Shown in pieces: positions 35,407 through 44,007 of a stretch of 64,000 bases of DNA. The translations under genes were made by a program, and so were the position numbers. This DNA is from Bacteroidales bacterium (lineage in GTDB: Bacteria; Bacteroidota; Bacteroidia; Bacteroidales; WCHB1-69). The stretch's first letter is position 1, and each line of letters starts with the position of its first letter. The notes beneath the pieces were generated by a model. The model did not search any database. It had not been told where the DNA came from and was given only the letters and a program-made list of their open reading frames with translations. The DNA lies in the NCBI GenBank assembly GCA_017540505.1, contig JAFYAW010000030.1, positions 62,001-126,000 on the forward strand. Reading direction: 5' to 3'.

Positions 35407-38046
35407 ATGAGGAACCCCATCTCTTTTTGCATTATCCTGTGGGTAATCTGCCTGCTGTCGGGATGTCAGAAACAGAAACCGTCAACGGAGGACACGATGG
35501 TGTTGGATTCCCGTTATGGGTGTGTGCGCAACGAGTGGCAGTTCCTGTACAATGGACAATGGTATCCCGCCACCGTGCCAGGCAACATTCACGACGACCT
35601 GCTCCGCAACGGATTGATTCCCGACCCCTTCGTGGGCACCAACGAGGATTCCGTGCAATGGGTCTCCGACAGCATCTGGACCTACCGGCTCATCTTTGAT
35701 GAGAATTGCGCCGATGAAAAACAGTTTACGCATAAGGAGTTGATATTCGATGGGTTGGACACTTATACTGAAGTATTACTTAATGGCAGGAGACTTTCCA
35801 ATACGGATGGTGACACCTTGGCCAACAACATGTTTCGGAAATGGGTTTTTCCGGTGGAGGATATTCTAAAAAAGAAAAATAACGAGTTAGTTGTACGTTT
35901 CCTGCCAACGGCTCCGTTCGACAGCGTGGCCGCCTCGCGATTGCCATATCGTATGCCGGACAATCGTGTCTTCACCCGAAAGGCACAATACGAATCGGGG
36001 TGGGACTGGGGCCCGCGGCTCAATACCTGCGGCATCTGGAAGGATGTGTGCCTGCGCCGCTGGAACGGTTTCCGCCTGGAGGATGTCTATGTGCGCGACA
36101 CCAAGCCCACCCTCGACACCAACGGCGTGTGGGAGACCAGCGTGGAGGTAACGATTGTGTCGGATGCCAAGCGAAAAGTGCGCGTCCACGTGGATAACTA
36201 CGAAGGGAACATCACAAAATCATCCCGCCGCGTGACGTTGAAGGAGGGCACCAACAAAGTATCCATCCCGGTGAATATAAAGCAGCCGCGGCTGTGGTGG
36301 CCCAACGGCATGGGCGATCCTCATTTGTACTATTTTTATGTGTCTGTGGATGACCACCATTGTAGCAGCCATACGATAGCTCCCGTGGAACACGGTTTGC
36401 GCACCATCGAGCTCCGTCGTGAAAAGGATTCGATAGGGGAGAGCTTCGCCTTTGTGGTGAACGGCAAGCCCTGCTTCATGCGTGGAGCCAACTGGATTCC
36501 GGCCTCTTCCTATCCGGGCACTCTCAAGGCCGGCTTTGATGACGATTATGTTTACTATCATCTGCTCAAAGCCGCACAGGATGTGAACATGAACATGATT
36601 CGCGTCTGGGGTGGCGGCCTGTATGAGCATGAGGAGTTTTACAGAACCTGTGACCGCTTGGGACTGTTGGTGTGGCAGGATTTCATGTTCGCCTGCAATC
36701 CCTATCCGGCAGACAAGACGTTTCTGGATAATGTGCGTCGTGAGGCGGAGGAACAGGTGGTGCGTCTGCGCAACCATCCCTGTCTGGCCCTCTGGAACGG
36801 CAACAACGAGGTACACAACGGCTTGGAGGACTGGGGCTGGCTGGCAGCCCTTGGCTGGACAGAGTCCCAATACCAGGAGTTGATGGGGAATTATAGTTTG
36901 TTGTTCGAAAAAATGATTTCCGATGTGGTACGGGAAAACGCGTCCAATACGCCCTATATTCCCACGTCGCCCACGTTCGGGTGGGGACATCCCGAGTGTA
37001 CAACGCACGGATGCTCGCACTATTGGGGCGTGTGGTGGGGAGAACTGCCCTTCGAGGTATGGTGGGACAAGACGGGCCGCTTCATGGCCGAGTACGGGTT
37101 CCAGTCCTATCCCGAGATGGCCACATGGCGTACCGTGGAGGACAGTGCCCGATTTGACCCGCATGCGCTGTCATTAGGTTCCGCTACGATGCGACAGCAT
37201 CAGAAACATGGTCGTGGTGTGGAGATTATCCGCAAGGCCATGAAGGAGTATTTCGGTTACGAACGCACTACCGACTTGGGCGAGTTTGCGCACGTGAGTC
37301 AGTTAGTGCAGGCATACGGCATCACGCGGGCCATTGACGCGCACCGCATCCGCCGCGACCGCTGCCGGGGCACACTCTACTGGCAACTCAACGACTGCTG
37401 GCCGGTGGCCTCCTGGAGCAGTATCGATTATACAGGTCGTTGGAAGGCCCTGCATTACCGTCTGCGCGAAGCATACGCCAATGTGGCCGTTGCCACCCGT
37501 CTGCTTGAGGGTGATGCGTTGGAGATCTTTGTGGTCAATGATTCCTTACGGGAGGTGGCGGGCGAACTCCAAATCGCCCTGTATTCCACCGATGGGAATC
37601 GGAAAGTCGAGTTGCCAACGCGTAAGATTTCCGTTCCTTCGGATGGTGTGAGCAAGGGAATTGTCATGGATTCGAAGGCGTTGGACGGTCTTCGTCCGGA
37701 GCAGGCCGTATTGCATATCCGGTTTGTGGTTGGCGGCAAGGTGCTGGCCGAGAAAGTGGATTTCCTCGTCCTGCCCGCACGCTTGGAGCTGAAAAAACAG
37801 GAAATCAGCCGTGAGATGCGCCATTACGGTGATTACGACGAGTTTGCAGAGGTTACGCTTGTGTCGCCGGTGTTCCAGTATGGTGTCTTCGTAGAGGAGG
37901 TTTCCGGTAAGAACATATTTTGTTCGGACAATTATTTCCATCTTCTGCCGGGCGTGCCGAAAACGGTGCATATCGATATTGCGTATGATGCGGAGACGGA
38001 TGGCAAACCGACGTTCCAGGTGAGATCATTATATACCAGTAAATAA
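35407..38046 (+). CDS. GH2 beta-mannosidase (lipoprotein)
   Basis: An 879-residue enzyme with a lipoprotein signal peptide (MRNPISFCIILWVICLLSGC). It has the GH2 layout: sugar-binding beta domain with GNIHDDLLRNGLIPDPF, an immunoglobulin-like domain, and a TIM barrel with MRGANWIPASSY. Acid/base Glu468 is in WNGNNEVHNG and nucleophile Glu562 in FMAEYGFQSYPE. Two C-terminal beta domains follow. WIPASSY and the GNNE motif are those of beta-mannosidases rather than beta-galactosidases. Expected role: releasing mannose from beta-manno-oligosaccharides in the periplasm or at the outer membrane. It follows the nitroreductase gene closely and ends at a terminator hairpin. Confidence 0.92.
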   Translation: MRNPISFCIILWVICLLSGCQKQKPSTEDTMVLDSRYGCVRNEWQFLYNGQWYPATVPGNIHDDLLRNGLIPDPFVGTNEDSVQWVSDSIWTYRLIFDENCADEKQFTHKELIFDGLDTYTEVLLNGRRLSNTDGDTLANNMFRKWVFPVEDILKKKNNELVVRFLPTAPFDSVAASRLPYRMPDNRVFTRKAQYESGWDWGPRLNTCGIWKDVCLRRWNGFRLEDVYVRDTKPTLDTNGVWETSVEVTIVSDAKRKVRVHVDNYEGNITKSSRRVTLKEGTNKVSIPVNIKQPRLWWPNGMGDPHLYYFYVSVDDHHCSSHTIAPVEHGLRTIELRREKDSIGESFAFVVNGKPCFMRGANWIPASSYPGTLKAGFDDDYVYYHLLKAAQDVNMNMIRVWGGGLYEHEEFYRTCDRLGLLVWQDFMFACNPYPADKTFLDNVRREAEEQVVRLRNHPCLALWNGNNEVHNGLEDWGWLAALGWTESQYQELMGNYSLLFEKMISDVVRENASNTPYIPTSPTFGWGHPECTTHGCSHYWGVWWGELPFEVWWDKTGRFMAEYGFQSYPEMATWRTVEDSARFDPHALSLGSATMRQHQKHGRGVEIIRKAMKEYFGYERTTDLGEFAHVSQLVQAYGITRAIDAHRIRRDRCRGTLYWQLNDCWPVASWSSIDYTGRWKALHYRLREAYANVAVATRLLEGDALEIFVVNDSLREVAGELQIALYSTDGNRKVELPTRKISVPSDGVSKGIVMDSKALDGLRPEQAVLHIRFVVGGKVLAEKVDFLVLPARLELKKQEISREMRHYGDYDEFAEVTLVSPVFQYGVFVEEVSGKNIFCSDNYFHLLPGVPKTVHIDIAYDAETDGKPTFQVRSLYTSK

Positions 38047-38064
38047 GGTGGTTGAAAACGTTGT

Positions 38065-38088
38065 AGGGACGCATGGAAATGCGTCCCT
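38065..38088. terminator. Hairpin terminator after the beta-mannosidase gene
   Basis: Perfect 10-base arms AGGGACGCAT/ATGCGTCCCT around a GGAA loop, 19 bases after the stop and between two convergent genes. A U-tract is weak or absent. Confidence 0.55.
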
Positions 38089-38114
38089 GCATGATTGCCC
38101 TGCGTTTTAAACGG

Positions 38115-39002
38115 TCATTGCACGGAGGATTTCCAGACAATGAAATTCAGGTTTTTGTATTTTTCAAAATATTGAGGATTGCTCCAGGATTCAAGACTTG
38201 TGAGCGAATCGCTGGCGGAGAGATGCTTTCCATTGCGGAGAAAGCCGTAGGAGGCTCCGCCCGTAAGGGCTATGGCATTCTGCACACCGAGGTCGGCGAC
38301 AGCTTGTGCGAAATCATGGAACGACTCCTTGTCAAGGCTGCTCACGGTCACGATTCGGCCGTTGAGTTCGCAGAGCGCGTGGCGCAACGCCTTGTTCTTA
38401 GGTTTGTTGTCCACCATCTGCCCGTTGTACACCAACGGATACTGGCGGAAAAAGTAACCCTCTTTGTCGATGGCCTCTTCAAACAGCGGAGTGCTCTCTG
38501 CCATGCCGAGTTGGATTTTTCCACCTATGATGGAACAGAAGCCTTTTTTTGCCACCCCTCGCGACAGTAGTTCTCCTTTGAGAATAAATGCCCCGACAAT
38601 GTCGTGGTTGTCGGCACGGATGTCGGCGGCTTGGAAGCATAAGATGAGCGATTGGTCCATTGTGTCGGGCATGCCGATGAGGAGCTCTGGGATGGCATTT
38701 ACGGGGGTGAGCAGGCGCAGAGGCACATCGTTAATGACAGTGTCGCGCATTATCACGTATGCGGGCTCGGCCGTCACTATCGTTGGGGCCACCGCCACAT
38801 TGGTTGATGCTGTATTCTTTTGTGCATCAGTTGGTTGTTTTTCTATATTACGAAGTATGAAAAAGAGAATGAGGACCGTCAGCAGGCATATGGCTGCCAC
38901 GACAGTCCAGAACCACCATCGCTTGAATAGTGGCTTCCGTATCACCTCCTGCCGGCCGATGATGCGGATTTCATCGTCTTGTATGTCATCAAAATGTTTC
39001 AT
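38115..39002 (-). CDS. Membrane-anchored phosphodiester glycosidase-like (NAGPA-type) protein
   Basis: A 295-residue protein with one transmembrane helix (about residues 30-51, WFWTVVAAICLLTVLILFFILR) after a short cytoplasmic start. The outer part (about 85-295) has features resembling the NAGPA/phosphodiester glycosidase domain. These are FFRQYPLVYNGQMVDN, RHALCELNGRIVTVSS and DLGVQNAIALTGGASYGFLRNG, where the family has a glycine-rich loop after an alternating strand-helix unit. This assignment is tentative. The start overlaps the stop of the LytTR regulator gene by 4 bases (ATGA), so the two are translated together. Confidence 0.45.
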   Translation of the reverse strand: MKHFDDIQDDEIRIIGRQEVIRKPLFKRWWFWTVVAAICLLTVLILFFILRNIEKQPTDAQKNTASTNVAVAPTIVTAEPAYVIMRDTVINDVPLRLLTPVNAIPELLIGMPDTMDQSLILCFQAADIRADNHDIVGAFILKGELLSRGVAKKGFCSIIGGKIQLGMAESTPLFEEAIDKEGYFFRQYPLVYNGQMVDNKPKNKALRHALCELNGRIVTVSSLDKESFHDFAQAVADLGVQNAIALTGGASYGFLRNGKHLSASDSLTSLESWSNPQYFEKYKNLNFIVWKSSVQ

Positions 39003-39364
39003 TTGTTGTTGGCATTTTCAAGATAATCCTTCAGTTTCCGCAAAGCCTCCTTGGAGGCCTCTAACGTGAACTTGAAGGTGTGGTTGTCAGAAAGTATGAG
39101 CTGTCGTCTCATCGGGTGGATGTAGTGCACGAAGTGCAGGTTCACAATCAGACTCTTGCCGATGCGTACGAAATTGTCCCCGTTGGCGAGGAACTGCTGG
39201 TGGATCAGCTCTTCGATGTTGCCTAACTGTACGGTGATGGTGCGCTTTCCCCCGTCTCGCGTGTGTATGTCCGAATAGTTACCATCACTGGAAATATAGA
39301 CCAGGCTTTCCGCCGTAAAGCGGACAAACTCGTTGGTATTGGTGATGGTCAGGAAATCGGACAT
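38999..39364 (-). CDS. LytTR DNA-binding protein
   Basis: A 121-residue protein consisting almost only of a LytTR domain (FTAESLVYISSDGNYSDIHTRDG, IEELIHQQF, FVRIGKSLIVNLHFVHYIHPMRRQLIL, and a C-terminal helix). There is no receiver domain. The frame opens with a TTG at 39373, but ATG 39364 (MSDFLTITN) is preferred; the -7 box lies at 39384-39391. Such stand-alone LytTR proteins are often paired with a membrane regulator or act on adjacent genes. Here the next gene, overlapping by 4 bases, encodes a one-helix membrane protein that could control it. That pairing is inference. Confidence 0.8.
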   Translation of the reverse strand: MSDFLTITNTNEFVRFTAESLVYISSDGNYSDIHTRDGGKRTITVQLGNIEELIHQQFLANGDNFVRIGKSLIVNLHFVHYIHPMRRQLILSDNHTFKFTLEASKEALRKLKDYLENANNK

Positions 39365-39383
39365 GCTCTTCAAAAATCGGGTG

Positions 39384-39391
39384 CAAATGTA
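39384..39391 (-). promoter_or_regulatory. -7 box (TACATTTG) of the LytTR gene
   Basis: On the minus strand TACATTTG followed by 'cacc', 19 bases before the preferred ATG at 39364. It lies in the 33-base gap after the TPR-like lipoprotein gene, so the LytTR pair has its own promoter. Confidence 0.6.
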
Positions 39392-39397
39392 TAAAAA

Positions 39398-41641
39398 TCA
39401 ATAATACCAAACACTGGAGAGCCAATTCGGATTCGAATATCCGTTGTGGTCGTCGAACCGGTCGCAGAAGGTGGAGCGCACCTCCTTGTTGAATTGTTGT
39501 ACGTTCACCTCTCCCCACGAATATTTCACTGTGACGGTCTCTTTCAATTGGCTCTGATAACGGCGGTGCGGAATCTTGCATTTCATGCTGAAAACCTTGT
39601 CTTTTTTGTATTTCATCGCCCTGTCCAGCCATTGCTCCACTTTGTTTTGCCGCTCTTTAAGAGATTTGTCGGCATCTTTGGGAATGTCGCCGGGAACAGA
39701 AGGATTGTCCCAGAAACTGGTGTAATATCGGTTCAAGGCCCAGGCATAGCCGATGCTGCTCTGGTATACTCCGATGGCGTATGCGTAAGCGGCCTTAGCC
39801 CGTTTTTCGGCGGTGTTGGCCGTCTGGATTTCCTTCTGAAGTCGGATCATAAGCTGGCAGAAGGTCAGTTTGCCGGGGTTTTTGGCATATTCCTTCATAG
39901 GATTGAAGGAAAGCCCATACACGCCTTGGTTTTCCTTTTTGGTGATCCATTCCTCTGCAAAGGGATTCTGTTTGGCGGTGAGATATTCCGCAATGCGTTG
40001 CTCTTGGCGAAAATCCTCAGATACTTTTTCCAGATAGGGGAGTGCAGCGGCATATTGCTCCGTTCGCATGTATTGGGTCCCGATGAAATCATAAAAGTAG
40101 TTTATGTTTTTGTGGTTGTTTTGGATGAGGAATTTCTCCATGGGCGTTCTGCCACCCGATTGCAGGAATCGTGCATACCGAATGATATCCCCCACACGGG
40201 TGGTGTCCAGATAATAGAGGAGTTCAGACTCCCGAAACACAACGTCATACAGGTTCAGGTAGGCGATGCTCTTGTAGGTTTGTCCGATTTTTTTGAAATG
40301 AGGCATGGCTCCGAGAAAGATTACCCGGCGTAAGACTTTTACACGGTGTGACGCAAGATTAGAAGAATAGGGGCCCTCTCCGCATAAAACAGAATAATCA
40401 TTAAGTTGGTTACAAGAACAATAGGCCTTATGTAGATGATTTGAAAGACAGGAGTCTCTTACGCACAAGTCTCTTTGGATGTTTTGGGCCAGCCATTTTA
40501 GGTCCGGATATAGTTTTGCTTCATAGATGGAGTCGATGTCGGTGCGTGTGGAGTTGACGATGAGTCGCAGCATCCGGATGTTCTCCTTCACGACGGGGGT
40601 GCCGCGCATCTTCTCGGCTTCAGCCAATAGCTGCACAGCCTTTGGGGTGTCGCGGTTGATGTAAGCGATTGTCGCCTGCGCCGACCGCCAGAGGGCGGGG
40701 TTCCGGTTCCGTCCCGCACGCACAATCTCGTCAGCCAAACTGTTGAATGCCTCCGCTTTGCTCTTTTTCGGATGGTCGAAATACTGGTTGACGAACTGCT
40801 GCACCATAAATTCAAACTCCTTGCAGTTGGGCTGTTTCTGGTACACCTTGCGCAGCACATCGGGGTTGTAGTGCAGGTAAACGTCGAAATAGCCGATGCC
40901 CGCATACACGGTGGCCGCCTCCGCTTCGCGGCCCATGCGCAAGAGCGCCCCGCCATAGTAGTTCATACATTGCGTGCGGAGGGCACTCTCCGGGACTTTG
41001 GCTCCATATTTCTTCCAAACGGAAATACATTTCGCAAAATTCTCTGTATAGAAATATTTCCGCATCACCTGCAAGAGGTATCGGTTCCGGATTTCCGCCT
41101 GCCGGCACTGCTGTATGCACGCCTCGTCCAACTCCCGGACCTTTAAAATGCTCAAATCAACAGGAGAATCTTCGGACTCTGTTCCGGACCTGTCGTTGAA
41201 CAAATTCCAGTTGTCATTTCCATCTGTTTCAGGATACCACCAGGCTGACTGCTTCCATCGTAACTGTTTCACATACACGGAATCATTGGATTTCAAGCTC
41301 ATCCAATAATGGAGGGCGGTAGTGTCGTGATGATCTAAAAGATAACGGAAGAAGGCATTGGTGCTATGCGCATCCAGAAGGATTTCATCATACAGCGCCG
41401 CCTCCACGGCATATCGGTGGACAGACTTTCCTACATAGTCATGCCAGAAGTCGATGTTCTCTTTGCGGAATTTCTCATCCAGATCACTGCGCCAGTAGGT
41501 ACTCTTTGCATCATACATTCTATAACCCGTATAAAACAGCCAATGCTGCTCCGGAGGTATGATGGATAAGGGACCACAGGCCAGTAATGGGAGACTGAAT
41601 ATCAGCAGTATGCTACTTGTAAAAAGCTTTGATTTCATCAT
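39398..41641 (-). CDS. Large TPR-like lipoprotein
   Basis: A 747-residue protein. The preferred start (ATG 41641 or 41638) gives MMKSKLFTSSILLIFSLPLLAC, a lipoprotein signal. The mature part is mostly helical, with repeated segments of TPR/SEL-like character: ALRTQCMNYYGGALLRMGREAEAATVYAGIGYFDVY, IGTQYMRTEQYAAALPYLEKVSEDF. The last 100 residues contain KNPGKLTFCQLMIRLQKEIQTANTAEKRAKAAYAYAIGVYQSS and a final aromatic segment. The family is unrecognised, and no catalytic motif is seen. It overlaps the upstream lipoprotein gene by about 29 bases. Scaffold or binding function at the periplasmic face is plausible but unproven. Confidence 0.55.
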   Translation of the reverse strand: MMKSKLFTSSILLIFSLPLLACGPLSIIPPEQHWLFYTGYRMYDAKSTYWRSDLDEKFRKENIDFWHDYVGKSVHRYAVEAALYDEILLDAHSTNAFFRYLLDHHDTTALHYWMSLKSNDSVYVKQLRWKQSAWWYPETDGNDNWNLFNDRSGTESEDSPVDLSILKVRELDEACIQQCRQAEIRNRYLLQVMRKYFYTENFAKCISVWKKYGAKVPESALRTQCMNYYGGALLRMGREAEAATVYAGIGYFDVYLHYNPDVLRKVYQKQPNCKEFEFMVQQFVNQYFDHPKKSKAEAFNSLADEIVRAGRNRNPALWRSAQATIAYINRDTPKAVQLLAEAEKMRGTPVVKENIRMLRLIVNSTRTDIDSIYEAKLYPDLKWLAQNIQRDLCVRDSCLSNHLHKAYCSCNQLNDYSVLCGEGPYSSNLASHRVKVLRRVIFLGAMPHFKKIGQTYKSIAYLNLYDVVFRESELLYYLDTTRVGDIIRYARFLQSGGRTPMEKFLIQNNHKNINYFYDFIGTQYMRTEQYAAALPYLEKVSEDFRQEQRIAEYLTAKQNPFAEEWITKKENQGVYGLSFNPMKEYAKNPGKLTFCQLMIRLQKEIQTANTAEKRAKAAYAYAIGVYQSSIGYAWALNRYYTSFWDNPSVPGDIPKDADKSLKERQNKVEQWLDRAMKYKKDKVFSMKCKIPHRRYQSQLKETVTVKYSWGEVNVQQFNKEVRSTFCDRFDDHNGYSNPNWLSSVWYY

Positions 41642-42632
41642 CTTGGTATTTTGAAAGATTTTTAGTGTCAAGGTGATAAAGCACTACGGGGGTTTCCCCA
41701 TAATGCCGGGTTATCAGTTTCTTCACCTCTAAAATGGTCTCAGCAGACACCTCTTCGTAGCGCGCATACTTTGCAACATTTATCTCGTATGGGTCCACCA
41801 CCTCATACCGGTTATCTTTGAGATGTTTGTAACGGGTGGTGTCATGAAGGTTCTCCAAGTAGTCGTACTCGTTCAGTGTCACGAATTTCTTGTTTTCATT
41901 AAACATTACAATCCAGGAATAGGTGGGGAGAGCCAGTGTCAGCGGCAGACGGTAGGTGTTCAAATATTTCAGATAAGGTTTCACATCTTTGATTTCCAAA
42001 ATGGAATTTTTCGTGTCGTAATTCTTGAAATCGCCGGTGTTGTAGCACATCAGCACGCCGTAGTCCACCGCGGGAGGATCTTGAGCGAGCTGGTGCAACC
42101 GGATGGTGGAGGAGATGGCGATGTTAGTGTCGAAATACTGTTTTAGAGCCTCCCGCACATCCACAAGGAACTGGAAGTAAGCATCGCGGGTGCTGGTGGT
42201 CCAGTCGCAGTCGAACTGCACCTCGCGGATATCTATCCGGTGTTTATGGCACATGGCATAAATCCGGTGCGCTAAATTGTCGGTGAACGACGGGTAATCT
42301 TTGATGGCCTTGGGCGTGATGAAGACCACGGGAACCACTTCGATTTGCTGGTCGAGAATCGGATCCAGATTGTACAAATCAATGGTGGCCACTGGAGCGC
42401 ACATGTCGGAAAACGTGCTGTTTTTGTTGATGTCCACGTCAAAAAAGCGTACATACATGGTCTTTACTTGGTTCTTCCGCAGGAAATCCTCTTCGTCCTT
42501 GTCAGGCGAGAGGACGGTTTTCCAGTAATAGACCGCGTTGCCCTTGCGGGGCGTTTTGTGGATTCCTGTGTTGAAATTGCAGCTGGTGAGGCATAACAGG
42601 ATGATGGGGTAGAGGATACATGTTTTTTTCAT
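41613..42632 (-). CDS. Lipoprotein with putative TIM-barrel fold
   Basis: A 339-residue protein with signal peptide and lipobox MKKTCILYPIILLCLTSC. The mature part alternates strands and helices as a TIM barrel does: VKTMYVRFFDVDIN, IEVVPVVFITPKAI, IREVQFDCDWTTSTRDAYFQFLVDVREAL, YGVLMCYNTGDF, LPLTLALPTYSW, TPVVLYHLDTKNLSKY. The acidic strand end VQFDCDW and the PTYSW segment resemble glycoside-hydrolase-like uncharacterised barrels (possibly DUF3142-like), but no family is certain. It is translationally overlapped with the downstream TPR-like lipoprotein, suggesting a joint complex at the outer membrane. Confidence 0.5.
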   Translation of the reverse strand: MKKTCILYPIILLCLTSCNFNTGIHKTPRKGNAVYYWKTVLSPDKDEEDFLRKNQVKTMYVRFFDVDINKNSTFSDMCAPVATIDLYNLDPILDQQIEVVPVVFITPKAIKDYPSFTDNLAHRIYAMCHKHRIDIREVQFDCDWTTSTRDAYFQFLVDVREALKQYFDTNIAISSTIRLHQLAQDPPAVDYGVLMCYNTGDFKNYDTKNSILEIKDVKPYLKYLNTYRLPLTLALPTYSWIVMFNENKKFVTLNEYDYLENLHDTTRYKHLKDNRYEVVDPYEINVAKYARYEEVSAETILEVKKLITRHYGETPVVLYHLDTKNLSKYQDDEIKAFYK

Positions 42633-42654
42633 TGCCGTGTGTTTTTTCAGGCGG

Positions 42655-42662
42655 CAAAAATA
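42655..42662 (-). promoter_or_regulatory. -7 box (TATTTTTG) of the lipoprotein pair
   Basis: On the minus strand TATTTTTG followed by 'ccgcc', 22 bases before the ATG at 42632. It would drive both overlapping lipoprotein genes. Confidence 0.6.
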
Positions 42663-42788
42663 GCATGGTTTCCACTCGGATTTCCATGCCCGTCCGGCCC
42701 ATTGTATGAAATGGTGGCTAGGCTGTATGAAATGAAATTTTTAGGGTAATGGCTTTTTGATGATAACGAACGACAATAGATTTTTTTG

Positions 42789-42796
42789 TATCTTTG
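42789..42796 (+). promoter_or_regulatory. -7 box (TATCTTTG)
   Basis: TATCTTTG followed by 'cacgc', 44 bases before the ATG at 42841. Confidence 0.6.
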
Positions 42797-42840
42797 CACG
42801 CTTATTTCTTGAAATAGTAAAAACTATAAATTAATTCAGT

Positions 42841-44001
42841 ATGATATACTTAGACAATTCTGCAACTTCCTTTCCGAAACCGAAAGAGGTTTACGATTTC
42901 ATGGATAATTTCTATCGTGTGCACGGGGTCAGCCCCGGGCGTGCGGGTTATGATGCCGGCATTGAGACGGGTGAGCTCCTGACGGACACGCGCCGTCTGC
43001 TGGCAAGCCTGTTCAACGGCGGTGCCAAAGTTGATGAGCGTCGTCTTACGTTCAGCTACAATGCCACCGACTCCCTGAACATCCTGATTCAGGGTCTTGC
43101 ACAGAAGGGTTCCCATGTGATCACCACCATGCTGGAGCACAATTCCGTGCTGCGCCCCTTGTATTGCCTCGAGCAACAGGGCATCATTGAGGTTACCTAT
43201 CTGCCTTTTGATGAGGCCGGTTATGTGCATCCCGATGATTTCAAGAAGGCCATCAAGCCGAATACGAAGATGGTGGTTTGCACCCAGTGCTCCAACGTCA
43301 TCGGTACGGTTCAGCCTATCAAGGAGATTGGTAAGGTTTGTAAGGAAAACGGCCTGATCTTCGTGGTGGATGGCAGCCAGGGTGCTGGTGCTGTGGAAAT
43401 CAACATGTTGGAGGATGGTGTGGATGCGTATGCCTTCACAGGCCACAAGTGCCTGATGGGACCCACAGGCATCGGCGGCTCCTACGTGGCCGACGGTGTG
43501 GAGGTGCGTCAGACCCGCTTCGGCGGCACGGGCGTGCGTTCGGCCGTCCGTACCCATCTGGACGAATATCCATACCGTTTGGAAGCCGGTACCATGAACA
43601 TGCTCGGCATCAGCGGCTTGTATCGTGGTGTGAAATGGATTATGGAAAAAGGCATTCAGAATATCCATGATGAGGAGATGAAACTCTGGAAGCGTCTGCG
43701 CGACGGCGTGAAGGATGTGGAGGGTGTCACGGTCTATTGCGCCACCTCTGTGGAGAACCAGAATCCGGTGCTGTCGCTCAACGTGCGCGGCTTCGAGGCC
43801 ATGGATGTGGGTACGATGCTGAATGTGGACTACGACATCGCCTGCCGTACCGGTCTGCAATGTGCCCCGCTGGTCCACGAGCGCCTCGGAACGCTGCCTA
43901 TCGATGGCACAGTGCGTCTGAGTGTGGGTGCCTTCAACACGGAAGAGGAAATCGATACTTGCATCACCGCCATCAAGGAGATTGCCGCATTGAAAAACTA
44001 A
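42841..44001 (+). CDS. Class V aminotransferase / cysteine desulfurase family protein
   Basis: A 386-residue PLP enzyme. It opens with MIYLDNSATSFPKPKEV, the family's characteristic start. HVITTMLEHNSVLRP contains the PLP-stacking histidine, and VDGSQGAGAVEI the PLP-binding Asp. AFTGHKCLMGPTGIGG carries the Schiff-base lysine, and ACRTGLQCAP the mobile-loop cysteine. The best family fit is the cysteine desulfurase (SufS/CsdA-like) group, including bacterial proteins of undetermined substrate. No suf genes are nearby, so its sulfur acceptor is unknown. The DMT transporter gene follows after 6 bases. Confidence 0.87.
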   Translation: MIYLDNSATSFPKPKEVYDFMDNFYRVHGVSPGRAGYDAGIETGELLTDTRRLLASLFNGGAKVDERRLTFSYNATDSLNILIQGLAQKGSHVITTMLEHNSVLRPLYCLEQQGIIEVTYLPFDEAGYVHPDDFKKAIKPNTKMVVCTQCSNVIGTVQPIKEIGKVCKENGLIFVVDGSQGAGAVEINMLEDGVDAYAFTGHKCLMGPTGIGGSYVADGVEVRQTRFGGTGVRSAVRTHLDEYPYRLEAGTMNMLGISGLYRGVKWIMEKGIQNIHDEEMKLWKRLRDGVKDVEGVTVYCATSVENQNPVLSLNVRGFEAMDVGTMLNVDYDIACRTGLQCAPLVHERLGTLPIDGTVRLSVGAFNTEEEIDTCITAIKEIAALKN

Positions 44002-44007
44002 CACCCC

